From JAVVEH01 sp032251435 (lineage in GTDB: Bacteria; Verrucomicrobiota; Lentisphaeria; Oligosphaerales; MVZH01): DNA of 64,000 nucleotides. Location of the stretch: positions 1-64,000 of the forward strand of contig JAVVEH010000005.1 in the NCBI GenBank assembly GCA_032251435.1. The letters run 5' to 3'. This document shows, in pieces, positions 32,265 to 41,700 of the stretch. Position numbers and translations under genes: made by a program. How positions within the stretch are numbered: position 1 is the first letter of the stretch; every line of letters starts with the position of its first letter. A model generated the notes under the pieces. It made no database searches, was not told the origin of the DNA, and saw only the letters and a list, made by a program, of their open reading frames with translations.

Positions 32265-32834
32265 TCAGTTATCGGCTTTTTTCACACTGTCTGAGACACG
32301 GACGGCAAACTGCATGACGGCCTGGCTGTAGGCAGCCGCTATCCCGTCATAGTCGGTTGCCGTCGGGCGCACACACACCTCTTCCCGCATGCGTATTGCG
32401 TTATCTTTCTTTGTCTCTGTGAGCGTCCAGACGGCATTCAAACGCACCTGTCCGTCCGGATAGAGCTCAAAATTCTCCACTTCGACATGCACAGTGAAGC
32501 GTGCCGTATTTGTCCGAGGGTGGACATTGCCAGTCCCGATCAACTTGCGCAGGTTGCCCACCAGCGCCCGCTGAAACTGTTCGCGCAGCCCACCGGCCCA
32601 GACATTCACCTCCGATATGTCTAAGCGACTTTCAGTGCTTCGTTTGACCATCGGGCGGCCATCCAGGTAGGCGGGAAGATCGACGGGGGCAATAGCCACG
32701 GTGAAAGAGGCTGGCGTTTCGGCTTGCGGGGCCAAAACTGTCAGGGTATAGCTGTTGGTCGGGACATGGCGTGATGATAGGCAACCGGTCAGCAACACGA
32801 CAGTGAGGGGCAGGAAAAAATACGTTGACTTCAT
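32265..32834 (-). CDS. PqiC-like ABC-transport auxiliary lipoprotein
   Basis: A 189-residue lipoprotein (VVLLTGCLSS lipobox) with the PqiC pattern: YTLTVLAPQAE, SFTVAIAPVDLPAYLDGRPM, NVWAGGLREQFQRALVGNL and a C-terminal AAYSQAVMQFAVRV. In the Pqi system the equivalent outer-membrane lipoprotein docks the MCE tunnel protein. It replaces the soluble carrier MlaC of classical Mla operons, since no mlaC is found here. It is 32 bases after the MCE gene and in the same operon. Confidence 0.82.
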   Translation of the reverse strand: MKSTYFFLPLTVVLLTGCLSSRHVPTNSYTLTVLAPQAETPASFTVAIAPVDLPAYLDGRPMVKRSTESRLDISEVNVWAGGLREQFQRALVGNLRKLIGTGNVHPRTNTARFTVHVEVENFELYPDGQVRLNAVWTLTETKKDNAIRMREEVCVRPTATDYDGIAAAYSQAVMQFAVRVSDSVKKADN

Positions 32835-32866
32835 GATTCACACCTCCATGGTAGGTTGAGGAAAAA

Positions 32867-33913
32867 TTAATTGTCCTGTTTACCCCGGAGCAGTGAATCC
32901 GGGTGACGGTTGAGGTAATCTCCAAGTTCGGAAACCGAGCGGGTCGCACGGGACAGGTCGCGGAGGACACTGTCAAGCTGATTGTACATGGGTGATCCTT
33001 TCCCCAAAGCCCCCTGGAGGCCCTCAAATATTTTCTCCAGGGACCCCAGGCTTTCATGGATGCCTTCGAAAGCAGTTTTAACTTTCGGACCGATCTCGCT
33101 AACCTGGCCCTCAGCCGTCCCGGCCAGTTCCGTATAGGCTTTCAAGGCCGTTTCCAACGATTTGCCGAGATCCAGTGTGGCGGTGTTCAGATTTTTAATC
33201 AACTCATCCGCATTCCCCATCAGCTCCTTGCGTTCGGTTCCAAACACTTTAAGCTGCGCCTTGGCATCGGCGGTGAGGGTGCTCAGATTTTCAGCCGTTT
33301 CGCTGAGTCCCTGCAGGACTTTTGTCAATTCGGAGGAATTGACGCGTTTGTCAATTCCCTCCATCGCGCTGGCCAGCCGTTTGGCGATGTCTCCCAGCGG
33401 GACATCAGCCAGCGTATCCGCCATGGCATTCAATTCCGCGCGGCGGGAAGGCATGACCAGTTCCGAACCGGTATACGCAGGAACCTGAGTGATGGGCTCT
33501 CCCTTTGTCAGCTCGATCATCTTTTTCCCGGTGACAAACGACTGCATGATGAGTCCCGCATTCAACCCGGATTTATTCAACATTTCCTGGTTGGCATTGA
33601 GGAATTCCTGACGTTTATTTTCACTGGCAAAATAAAAGAGATCCGGGTCCAGTTTGAAGATAACCGGCGCCGTGACACCTTCCTCCGCCACAATCAGACG
33701 TATTGAGCTCACCTCTCCCACTTTAACGCCTTTAAATGTGACCGGTGCTCCGGGATCAAGTCCTTTGAGGGAATCCTCAAAATACGTCACGCAAATCACT
33801 TCCTGGCTTCCGAACAATTTGCCTCCACCCAGGGTGACGATAAAAGCGACCCCAAGGACCAGCGACGCCACCACAAAAAGCCCGGTTATGGTTGGTTTAC
33901 TCTCTTCTTTCAT
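32867..33913 (-). CDS. MCE-domain (MlaD/PqiB-type) lipid-transport protein
   Basis: A 348-residue protein with an N-terminal membrane anchor (residues about 9-30) and a single MCE domain (about 38-118, with YFEDSLKGLDPGAPVTFKGVKVGEVSSI). A long helical region to the C-terminus probably extends a hexameric channel through the periplasm. MCE rings bind the permease and carry lipids between membranes. The length exceeds MlaD (about 180 residues), so it may span more of the periplasm. Its start overlaps the end of the ATPase gene by 4 bases. Confidence 0.88.
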   Translation of the reverse strand: MKEESKPTITGLFVVASLVLGVAFIVTLGGGKLFGSQEVICVTYFEDSLKGLDPGAPVTFKGVKVGEVSSIRLIVAEEGVTAPVIFKLDPDLFYFASENKRQEFLNANQEMLNKSGLNAGLIMQSFVTGKKMIELTKGEPITQVPAYTGSELVMPSRRAELNAMADTLADVPLGDIAKRLASAMEGIDKRVNSSELTKVLQGLSETAENLSTLTADAKAQLKVFGTERKELMGNADELIKNLNTATLDLGKSLETALKAYTELAGTAEGQVSEIGPKVKTAFEGIHESLGSLEKIFEGLQGALGKGSPMYNQLDSVLRDLSRATRSVSELGDYLNRHPDSLLRGKQDN

Positions 33914-34677
33914 GCTTCGTCTCCTTTTGCGCCTCGGGTGAGGAAATCGTGTACTTCGGGGATGTCACAGGTCTCAAGCAGCTCTTTGGGGTTGCCGCCA
34001 ACCAGCATCGTTTTTTCCACCGGACTGAGAAAAGCAGAATTCGTACCGATGGCAAAGAGGCTGGCCAGTTCATGGGTGACAATCACAATGGTCGCCTTCA
34101 GACTTTGATTTAGTTCCAGAATCAGATCATCAAGCAATTTGGCACTGACCGGATCCAATCCGGCAGATGGCTCATCAAAGTAAAGCACTTCAGGGTCCAA
34201 CGCCATGGCGCGGGCCAGGCCAGCCCGTTTCTGCATGCCGCCACTGATCTCAGACGGATAAAAATCTTCGAATCCACGCAATCCCACCAGGGCAAGTTTG
34301 AGGGTGGCAAGATGGCGGATCTCGGCCTTTTTGAGATCGGTATAACGCTGTAACGGAACCGCGATATTTTCAGCCAGAGTCAGAGAACTGTATAAGGCTC
34401 CGCTCTGAAACAGCACGCCGCAGGATCGCATCATCGTCAGTCGTTCCTGTTTCGGCGCGTCCCAGAAACTTCTGCCATTGTAGAGCACCCGGCCCGTCGC
34501 GGGCCGATTGAGTCCCATCAGGTGCCGCAGCAGTGTGCTTTTCCCGCAACCGCTCCCCCCCATGAGGATGAAAACATCCCCCCGGTTGATGCTGAAGTTC
34601 AAATCCCGTTGAATAACAAAGGACCCATAGGCCATGGTCATGTTTTCAACTGTAATATGTGGATCACCAACAGACAT
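33910..34677 (-). CDS. Mla-type ABC transporter ATPase
   Basis: A 255-residue ABC ATPase of the MlaF/YrbF group. It has Walker A GGSGCGKSTLLRHLMG, Q-loop VLFQSGALYSSLTLAENIAVP, signature SEISGGMQKRAGLARAMA and Walker B EVLYFDEPSAGLDPVSA. The SGALYSSLTV-like Q-loop is typical of MCE-associated ATPases. The start at 34677 (MSVGDPHITVENM) is 4 bases after the permease stop; a longer frame overlaps the permease and is not family-like. It powers lipid movement with the permease and MCE protein. Confidence 0.92.
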   Translation of the reverse strand: MSVGDPHITVENMTMAYGSFVIQRDLNFSINRGDVFILMGGSGCGKSTLLRHLMGLNRPATGRVLYNGRSFWDAPKQERLTMMRSCGVLFQSGALYSSLTLAENIAVPLQRYTDLKKAEIRHLATLKLALVGLRGFEDFYPSEISGGMQKRAGLARAMALDPEVLYFDEPSAGLDPVSAKLLDDLILELNQSLKATIVIVTHELASLFAIGTNSAFLSPVEKTMLVGGNPKELLETCDIPEVHDFLTRGAKGDEA

Positions 34678-34681
34678 GACT

Positions 34682-35803
34682 TCAGATCCCCAGAACACTG
34701 CAAATGACGGTAATGACAGCCGTTGCCACGATGATCGACACGATCGACGTGACGACAGCGGAGGTGGTCGCCTTGCCAACCGCGGCCGAACTGCGGCCGC
34801 ACTGCAGACCGCGCAGGCACCCGGCGCCGGCAACTAGAAAACCAAAGATCAGGCTTAACACAAGCCCAACCCAAAAATCGTTCAGCCGAATACTGGCAAT
34901 GGTCTGCAGATAATACTGAGGGGCCGAGATGTCAAGCATAAAAATGCCGATCACAGCTCCGCCCAGAATCCCCATGACATTCGCAACCAGACACAACATG
35001 GGCAAGGTCAAAACCAGAGCCAGCAGGCGGGGAAGCACCAGATAGTCAACGGGCGAAATGCCCATGGTTTCAAGCGCGTCAATCTCCTGGTTCACCTGCA
35101 TGGTGCCCAACTGGGCGGCATAGGCCGCCCCCGTCCGTCCGGACATGACAATGCCCGCCATGACAGCTCCAAGGGAACGCACGATGCCGATCCCAACCAG
35201 GTTCGCCACATAGATTTCCGCCCCGAACATCTGAAGCTGAATGGCCCCCACAAAAGCCAGGATAACACCGACAAGGAAGCTGATCAGGGATACAATTAAA
35301 AACGCTTCCGGTCCCCCCTGTTGAAAAAATGTTAAAAAATCCCGAAAAGGAAAAGCCCCCTTCCCTGTCAGCGTGCGGACACAGGAATGAATGACCTCTC
35401 CGGCAAAGCTTATGCCCTGCATAGTTTCATCACAGGCCCGGAAAAACGCCTTGCCAATCCGCGCCAAAAAAGACGGTTTCCGGGATTTTCGGCCCGCCCC
35501 TTCGCGTTCGGGAACAGCCAAGGCCAGATTCAGCAACCGGGATGCCCCCTCGGGCAGCGCGTTTAATTCCAACCGAAGTTCCCGCTCATCCGCCCACAGT
35601 CTGATTTGAAAAATAAAATTGATCAAGCTGCTGTCCCAATCGGTAATGGCTGAAGCATCAATCCGAATGAGCTTGACTGAATGGGAAAGAATTTGATTAT
35701 AGATGGTGGCAGGAGCCACCAGAAGAGAGGTGGTCCAAGGTCCCTGAAGGTGAAGGGCTACCTCTCCCGTTTTGTCAAACGTCATCTGATATGTGGCAAC
35801 CAT
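34682..35803 (-). CDS. MlaE-type permease with N-terminal STAS domain
   Basis: A 373-residue fusion. Residues about 1-100 resemble an MlaB-like STAS domain (VKLIRIDASAITDWDSSLINF). Residues about 115-373 are a MlaE/YrbE permease with five helices and the signature GIVMSGRTGAAYAAQLGTMQVNQEIDALETMGI. In E. coli, MlaB is separate and regulates assembly of MlaF with MlaE; fusion makes the regulator an integral part. The permease moves lipids between the inner membrane and the MCE ring. The first gene of the transporter set, it starts 17 bases after the DUF3313 lipoprotein stop. Confidence 0.9.
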   Translation of the reverse strand: MVATYQMTFDKTGEVALHLQGPWTTSLLVAPATIYNQILSHSVKLIRIDASAITDWDSSLINFIFQIRLWADERELRLELNALPEGASRLLNLALAVPEREGAGRKSRKPSFLARIGKAFFRACDETMQGISFAGEVIHSCVRTLTGKGAFPFRDFLTFFQQGGPEAFLIVSLISFLVGVILAFVGAIQLQMFGAEIYVANLVGIGIVRSLGAVMAGIVMSGRTGAAYAAQLGTMQVNQEIDALETMGISPVDYLVLPRLLALVLTLPMLCLVANVMGILGGAVIGIFMLDISAPQYYLQTIASIRLNDFWVGLVLSLIFGFLVAGAGCLRGLQCGRSSAAVGKATTSAVVTSIVSIIVATAVITVICSVLGI

Positions 35804-35820
35804 GTAAATACTTTTCTATA

Positions 35821-36522
35821 TTACTGCTTGCTCAATTCCCGCAGCCGCAGGTGGATAGTCTCAGCCCAGTAGTCAAAGGCATCTTTCGCGGTGCGCCATT
35901 TGGAGAACTTGTCAAACTTGAGGGTGTATTTGCGCCCGACGCGGACATCGACGGCGGCGGCAAGGCGTCTGCCGTTTTGCGAATCCAGCACTTCCATTTC
36001 AGCACCGACATCCCCCACTGAAAGGTGTTTGCCGGTGGCAACCGCTTTGACTGTACTCGCCGCAATACCGATAGGAATAACTGAAGAGACGGTATCCAGC
36101 ACAACCTTTGATCCCCTGGCATCGGTGACGGCCACACGCAGTTTGAGAACATCCGGGCCGGTCTGATCAACCAGCTCGAAACTCTTCGATAATTCCTGAC
36201 GGAGCGCGGCATCGAAGTAATTCAGGAGTTTTTTCTGATCCCTCTCATCTAGATTCTTGATGCTCCTGCCTTTCGTGCTGCCATATCCGGCTATCGGCTC
36301 CAGCAGGATTTTTGTGTATTTCGAGAAATCAGCTTCTGAATCGATGTAAACCAGTTTTGCCTGAGAGCCTTTGCCCTTCGCCAATTGCTCAGTGTGTGTC
36401 AAAAAACCACTGGGTTCCACCTTTCTTCCCTGGTAGGTGGATGTGCAGCCGCTGAAAATCAGCAAAGCAGCCACAGCGAAAACAGAAGTCATTACAGCTT
36501 TTAATCGTCTCATCATCATCAT
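35821..36522 (-). CDS. DUF3313 lipoprotein
   Basis: A 233-residue lipoprotein (LLIFSGCTSTYQ lipobox) with the DUF3313 layout: EPSGFLTHTEQL near the mature start, KLVYIDSEADFSKYTKILLEP, DAALRQELSKSFELVDQTGP and VGAEMEVLDSQNGRRLAAAVD. The family is periplasmic or outer-membrane-linked and its function is not known. It is upstream of, and likely co-transcribed with, the MCE transporter genes. A role in envelope lipid handling is inferred from position only. Confidence 0.82.
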   Translation of the reverse strand: MMMMRRLKAVMTSVFAVAALLIFSGCTSTYQGRKVEPSGFLTHTEQLAKGKGSQAKLVYIDSEADFSKYTKILLEPIAGYGSTKGRSIKNLDERDQKKLLNYFDAALRQELSKSFELVDQTGPDVLKLRVAVTDARGSKVVLDTVSSVIPIGIAASTVKAVATGKHLSVGDVGAEMEVLDSQNGRRLAAAVDVRVGRKYTLKFDKFSKWRTAKDAFDYWAETIHLRLRELSKQ

Positions 36523-36679
36523 CTCCTTTGATCATTTTTTAGGAAACAGAAACTAAGGATAGGGACTTGCTTTTTTGAGCAACTGAGGTTCGCACCCAGC
36601 CAGACGCGCTGTAATCGTCTCCCACAAACATTGTTGTGGCAGCGATCCGCCTTGACGGGCCAGGATGCCTGTCCGTTGC

Positions 36680-38611
36680 TCATGACGGGCCCTCACCGAC
36701 ATTCGATGGCACAACGTTCACCCCCGGGGCCATGTCCACCGTCTCCACAGCCCCCACATCTCCGGGCGGTGGATATGCGAGCGACCCCCGAAGCCGACGT
36801 ATTTGTTCTTCCGAGAAGTCCGGAAACGGCAGGTGACCGTCGGCCCGCCACCGGTGCACCTCGGCTTCGGCGGCCTGGGTCCGGGCGGTGTCCAATCCGC
36901 CATCGCGGCCCATGTAAAGGGTTTGCGACGGGAAGGCGATCGCGGTGCCGCTCTGCTCCACGATGTCCATGACCCGCAGCCATACGTCTTCCCGAATGCT
37001 GAGAAATTCGGCCTTGTCCCGGGTCGTCGCATACGCGAACACCTCAATATCAAGTGAGCTGGCCCCGAAACCGACAAACCGTACGCGAGCCAAGTCAGGG
37101 TGAATGCGCGGATGACTAAAGAGCATTTCCCGGATCTTAACGAGCAGATGGCGTAGTTGCTCCGAGGTCGTCTCGTAGCGGACCCCGATGACAGACTCGA
37201 TCAGCATCTTGTCGCGCGCGGTAAGGTTCATGATCGGCATTTTCGATAGATCCGCATTCGGGATCGACATCAGCACGCGGTCCAGGCCCCGAATCCGCGT
37301 CGACCGGATGCCGATCCCCTCGACCGTTCCTTCATCCGTCCCGAACTTGCATAAATCGCCGACCTGCATCGGTTTGTCGGCGAACAAGCTCATCCCGCCG
37401 ATGAGGTTCTCGATGGTCGATTGCGCGGCCAGGGCGATGGCCAGCCCGCCGACGCCCACGCCGGCGATGATCCCATACGTATGCACGCCCAACCGATCGG
37501 CACCCATGGCCAGCAAGGTCACCCCGGCAGCAAGCCCCAGCAGGCGGGTACAAATCCGGATGAAATGGGCATCGAGGCTCTCCGTATGGATTTTGGGCGA
37601 CGCGATGATCGCTTCGGCAACGACCGGCGCCACACGCCATGCGATCCATGCGCCGGCAAGGTACATGACCGCCGTCTCGGCCAACTCGATGGCGCCTCCG
37701 ATGCCGCCGCGGAGGTTGAACTGAACGAGTGCCATGTAGGCCAGCGCCGGTGCCGCCAGCAACAGGAACGTCGGCAACGACACCTGCGCCCACGCACTCA
37801 TGAGTGGATGCGCGCGGTTGACCCGTCGCGACAGGCGAAACGTCAAGCGCAGGAGCAGCCAGAAGAAACAGAGGAGCAGCGCCGAAGCGATCCATTTCCA
37901 GCCCGCCAGTCCGGCCAGCGGACGCTGGAGCCACGCCGGCAACGCTTGCACCCATGCATAGGGAACCAGCCAACCTCCGCCGCGCATTGAAATTTCGAGT
38001 ATGTGCTCCAGAGGTACAGGACGGGCATACGCTAAACTGTTCACCCGTTCGTAAAAGTCATTCGCCCTGGCTACGGTTTCCGCACTGAACAGAAATTCCC
38101 GCCCGTGCGGTCCGGCCGGCTCGCAAACCAGGACGATCTCAGTGTTCGGGATTGTCCAGTATACGGAATTGGTGCCGTCGCGTACTCCCCACTTATCCGT
38201 GTCGGGGATCTCCTCAAGTGGCGGAAGTTGGATGCGATTCAGGGTCTCGTACAAGGCCATGGCCGCCGCCCCACCCTTTGTTTCTCGAGCAGCCGCCGGC
38301 ACTAGGTGCAGGTCCAATCCCTGCACAACATGAGCGATCAGCGCCCCCAAGTGGCGGTACTTCTCTCGTGAGGGAGACGGCAGGTAATCGTGGGCCAGAA
38401 ACGAGCCCACCGCGTCCCCGGCATCGAGAAAGGTCGTGAGCGCGGCACGGGGGTTCGACCGGTCGGGTGGCCGGAGCGGATGCGACGGATCATCCTGGCC
38501 GACCGCAACCGTCGCGGCGAGGAAAACGCCGCAAGCCATCAGCCTGGCGACAACGTCCGCACGCGACCGGGCCGCGATGGGTCGAGATTTTCGTTGCTTC
38601 TTCATTTCCAT
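36680..38611 (-). CDS. MscS-family mechanosensitive channel with periplasmic N-domain
   Basis: A 643-residue protein with a signal-like N-terminus and a large soluble N-domain (about 45-225, no family recognised). Several helices follow between about 235 and 410. The pore helix and beta domain carry the MscS motif GVGVGGLAIALAAQSTIENLIGGMSL, then MQVGDLCKFGTDEGTVEGIGIRSTRIRG and IPNADLSKMPIMNLTARD. These channels release solutes on hypo-osmotic shock. It is 32 bases after the DUF1254 gene, suggesting it belongs to the same transcript as the envelope genes upstream. Confidence 0.9.
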   Translation of the reverse strand: MEMKKQRKSRPIAARSRADVVARLMACGVFLAATVAVGQDDPSHPLRPPDRSNPRAALTTFLDAGDAVGSFLAHDYLPSPSREKYRHLGALIAHVVQGLDLHLVPAAARETKGGAAAMALYETLNRIQLPPLEEIPDTDKWGVRDGTNSVYWTIPNTEIVLVCEPAGPHGREFLFSAETVARANDFYERVNSLAYARPVPLEHILEISMRGGGWLVPYAWVQALPAWLQRPLAGLAGWKWIASALLLCFFWLLLRLTFRLSRRVNRAHPLMSAWAQVSLPTFLLLAAPALAYMALVQFNLRGGIGGAIELAETAVMYLAGAWIAWRVAPVVAEAIIASPKIHTESLDAHFIRICTRLLGLAAGVTLLAMGADRLGVHTYGIIAGVGVGGLAIALAAQSTIENLIGGMSLFADKPMQVGDLCKFGTDEGTVEGIGIRSTRIRGLDRVLMSIPNADLSKMPIMNLTARDKMLIESVIGVRYETTSEQLRHLLVKIREMLFSHPRIHPDLARVRFVGFGASSLDIEVFAYATTRDKAEFLSIREDVWLRVMDIVEQSGTAIAFPSQTLYMGRDGGLDTARTQAAEAEVHRWRADGHLPFPDFSEEQIRRLRGSLAYPPPGDVGAVETVDMAPGVNVVPSNVGEGPS

Positions 38612-38643
38612 TCTTTTCGATTCTCAAAACCGCGCTGAATCGA

Positions 38644-40071
38644 TTATTTCACCATCTCCAGTTTCGGAGCGGTCCACGTACCATCCAGAGCAGCTGCGTC
38701 CGGCCAATAGATGCGCAGGTAACAGGCGAAGGGTCCCTTGGGTGCGGGAAGCCAATTCGATTCCATGTCCTTGCCGGGGGCCTCGTTCTGGATGTAGAGC
38801 GTGAGGCCGCCGTCGGCATCCAGTTTCAGCTTCGGCAGCATCGGCGAGTTGATGAGGTAGCGGTTGATGGGATTGTCCACCAGCAAGCTCTCCGGCAGCT
38901 GATACATGGTGAGCGACCAGAACGCATGCGCGGGTGGCAGTTTTCCCTTGGGGAAATGCAGCGTATAGCGGTTAGCGCCGTTGAGCTTTTGGCCGCTGGC
39001 GTCGGCCCAATAAATAGGATACATCGCTTCCTGTTTTGAATTTCCCCAGATACCCATGGTCGCGAGCCAGCGATAGAGGTAATTGTTTTTTATGAACGCG
39101 CGCGTGCCGAAGACATCGCCGGCGGTAATTTTACCTTCCGCCAATAACTTCGCGCCGCCCGCGAATTCTTTCCAGGCGTCGCCAATGCCTTCCTCGAAGG
39201 CTTTCTTTATCTCAGGGGAAAGCTTCGTGGGATCAAAGGTCTTCCCCGCTCCGATGCCGATCTTTGCGAATCGTGCCATGAGTTCCTTCTCGGACGGATC
39301 GGTCGGGCAGAATCGCAGGACGAAATTCATGATATTAAACACTTCGAGAGAGCTTTTCTGCGCTTCCGGGCTGATTGGCTTGATGTAGTCGATGGCCGGA
39401 GCAGGCGCGGGCGCGGGCTGGCCGAGGAACTGGCTCAAGGGCTGCACTTTGTACTCCGACTGGATTTTCTTCACATTGTCGAGGTCGGAGGGATCAAAAA
39501 GTTGCGTGCGGTAGATCAGGGTGTTGATCTCGGTCTCGGACTGGATGACCTCCTTGATTCCCTGCGGTTTCTTGCCCTTCCAATTCGGGCCAGCCAGCAG
39601 GATACTGCCCGCTTCGTTACCGGTGGTTCGGCTGCCTGCATACGCAAAGTTGAACGTATAGGCGTCGATGAACTGAATCGAATAATAGCGACCTTCTGGA
39701 ATTTCCGGGACCGTCAGAACGAGCGGTTCGGTCCGGAGATCCGCGCCGAGAAAGGAGTACGGCGTGTCCGAGTTGGGGGTCTGGACGGCCTTGTCCGCCG
39801 GGGTGTAAACGCGGGGGACGTTGATAATTGTGTTCCACGCCCCCTTGTATTCGGGGTCGGTCTTGTCAACGAAGTAGCCGTATTGGATGCGGTAGCCGTC
39901 CACCATGGGATAACCGTAGATGTAGGCTTCCTTGGCGATCGCGCGGACTTCATCCGGGGTGATGTCTACAGCTCTGATGGGGTCGCGATTCGTCGCGCAG
40001 CCGCTTAGCAGCCCTGCAGCGAGGCCGCTGCATAAAGCGCCACATAGAAGTACTTGTCTTGATTTATTCAT
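38644..40071 (-). CDS. DUF1254/DUF1214 lipoprotein, copy 2
   Basis: The start at 40071 (GGAG 7 bases upstream) gives the lipoprotein leader MNKSRQVLLCGALCSGLAAG with lipobox LLSGC. The DUF1254 domain (about residues 25-175) includes AKEAYIYGYPMVDGY and TPNSDTPYSFLGADL. The C-terminal DUF1214 domain includes PPAHAFWSLTMYQLPES and NPINRYLINSPM. The protein is complete at about 475 residues. The two-domain family is widespread, but its biochemical role is not settled. It is a paralogue of the next gene upstream, sharing leader, domain order and many motifs, so a tandem duplication is likely. Confidence 0.9.
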   Translation of the reverse strand: MNKSRQVLLCGALCSGLAAGLLSGCATNRDPIRAVDITPDEVRAIAKEAYIYGYPMVDGYRIQYGYFVDKTDPEYKGAWNTIINVPRVYTPADKAVQTPNSDTPYSFLGADLRTEPLVLTVPEIPEGRYYSIQFIDAYTFNFAYAGSRTTGNEAGSILLAGPNWKGKKPQGIKEVIQSETEINTLIYRTQLFDPSDLDNVKKIQSEYKVQPLSQFLGQPAPAPAPAIDYIKPISPEAQKSSLEVFNIMNFVLRFCPTDPSEKELMARFAKIGIGAGKTFDPTKLSPEIKKAFEEGIGDAWKEFAGGAKLLAEGKITAGDVFGTRAFIKNNYLYRWLATMGIWGNSKQEAMYPIYWADASGQKLNGANRYTLHFPKGKLPPAHAFWSLTMYQLPESLLVDNPINRYLINSPMLPKLKLDADGGLTLYIQNEAPGKDMESNWLPAPKGPFACYLRIYWPDAAALDGTWTAPKLEMVK

Positions 40072-40133
40072 TTGTCGCTCCATTAGATTTACTTGCATTG
40101 ATAATAATTTCACTTCGTTAAATCCAGCGGTGG

Positions 40134-41612
40134 TCAGTTCGCTTTCACAATCCCCGGCGGCGCCCACGTGCCTTCACCCGGCGGGAGAATGGAAGGCGCT
40201 TCGGTCTTCGGCCAATACATGCGCAGGATCAGGTAGGGCGGGCCGTCGGGTGCGGGCAGCCAGTTGGCTTCCTTGTCGGCACCGGGCGAATCCTTCTGAA
40301 TATAGATGGTCAGCGATCCGTCATCGTTTTTCTTCATGTCCGGCATCATTGGTGAATTGATGAGGTAGCGGTTGATCGGGTTCTTGATCAGCAGCTGGCT
40401 CTTGCCGTCATACATGGTGACCGACCAGAAGGCGTTGACCGGCGGAAACTGATCCTTGGCGAAGGTCAGGGTGTAGTTGTGCTTGCTGGTATCAAGAGCT
40501 TCGCCGTCGGCATCCTGTCGACACTTCGGATACATCGCTTCCTCAGAATCGTTGCCGTAGATGCCGATCATAGCGGCCGCCGCGCGCAGGAGCCAGTCGC
40601 CGTTGAAAAAGGCGCGGTCGCCGAAGGCCGTGTAGACTCCCCATCCGTTGATGGTCTTGCCAATGCCTGCAACGGCTTCCCCTACCTTTTCCGCCCCCTC
40701 CTTCATACCGAGCAGCACGGCGGCCTTGTGTTCCATGGAGAGATCCTTGAAGTCGAAGGTCTTGCCCGGGCCGATGCCGATACGGGCAAGCCGTCCGCGA
40801 AGCTCTTTGGTCTCAGGGGTGACGGGTACGAACTCGAGCGCGGCGTTGAGATACGCGTAAAAATTAGCCTTGATCCCTGCCGTCGTGGCCGGAAAAAAGT
40901 CGATCTTCGGCGCGGCTTCGGGCGCGGGCTGATTGAGGAAGACAGAGAGCGGCTCGACTTTATAACCGGCCTGGATATTAACCACGTTCGGCATGTCGTC
41001 GGTGTCGAACAACTGGGTGCGGAAAATAGTCAGCGCGAAGGGCGTCGTTGATGTAAACACCTCCCTGATACCCGCGGGCTTCTCATCTTTCCAGTCAGGG
41101 CCAACCACGAGATAGTGACCGGCATCCGGACCCGTCGAACGGGTGCCGATATAGCCATAATTGTAGGTATTGCCGTCGCATAGCATGACAGAGTAGTAGC
41201 GCTCTTTTGGCACGGCCGGCACCGAAATAACCATTGGCTCCGCCCGCAGGTCAAGCCAGACCATTGAGTAGGGCGTGTCGGCATTGGGTGTGACGACGGC
41301 AGTGTCTTTGTACGTGAGCGTAGCGGCATCGTTCCACATGGTGTTGAACGGCGCCTTGAACTGCCCCGAATTTTTGTCAACCGAGAACTCCTGCATCACC
41401 GCGTAGTTCATGACGATTGGCAAACCATAGATGAACGCCTCCTCGGCGATCGCTTTGATTTCAGCGATGCCAGGCACCGCGATGTCTGCCGCCTTGTCGG
41501 CTTGTTCTACAGCCCGGATGGGGTCGGCTTTCGGAGAGCATCCGGTTAACAGCTCTGCAGCGAAGACGGCGCATAAAGCGCCACATAGAATTACGTGTCT
41601 TGATTTATTCAT
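40134..41612 (-). CDS. DUF1254/DUF1214 lipoprotein, copy 1
   Basis: The leader MNKSRHVILCGALCAVFAAE with lipobox LLTGC begins at 41612, after AAGGA. Family motifs are AEEAFIYGLPIVMNYAVMQ and TPNADTPYSMVWLDL (DUF1254), then PPVNAFWSVTMYDGKSQ and NPINRYLINSPMMPDMKKNDDG (DUF1214). It is about 492 residues long. It shares the first six residues and overall layout with the downstream paralogue, but the mature domains have diverged, so the duplication is old. It lies within the block controlled by the sigma-54 promoter at 43828. Confidence 0.9.
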   Translation of the reverse strand: MNKSRHVILCGALCAVFAAELLTGCSPKADPIRAVEQADKAADIAVPGIAEIKAIAEEAFIYGLPIVMNYAVMQEFSVDKNSGQFKAPFNTMWNDAATLTYKDTAVVTPNADTPYSMVWLDLRAEPMVISVPAVPKERYYSVMLCDGNTYNYGYIGTRSTGPDAGHYLVVGPDWKDEKPAGIREVFTSTTPFALTIFRTQLFDTDDMPNVVNIQAGYKVEPLSVFLNQPAPEAAPKIDFFPATTAGIKANFYAYLNAALEFVPVTPETKELRGRLARIGIGPGKTFDFKDLSMEHKAAVLLGMKEGAEKVGEAVAGIGKTINGWGVYTAFGDRAFFNGDWLLRAAAAMIGIYGNDSEEAMYPKCRQDADGEALDTSKHNYTLTFAKDQFPPVNAFWSVTMYDGKSQLLIKNPINRYLINSPMMPDMKKNDDGSLTIYIQKDSPGADKEANWLPAPDGPPYLILRMYWPKTEAPSILPPGEGTWAPPGIVKAN

Positions 41613-41700
41613 TTGTCTATCCTTGATTTGGCCTTCGCTGTGGAAGTCGCAGTCCGCTCCTTTTCGGGAGTGGACTGCCCGTTTCACTTTGTGACTGCGG

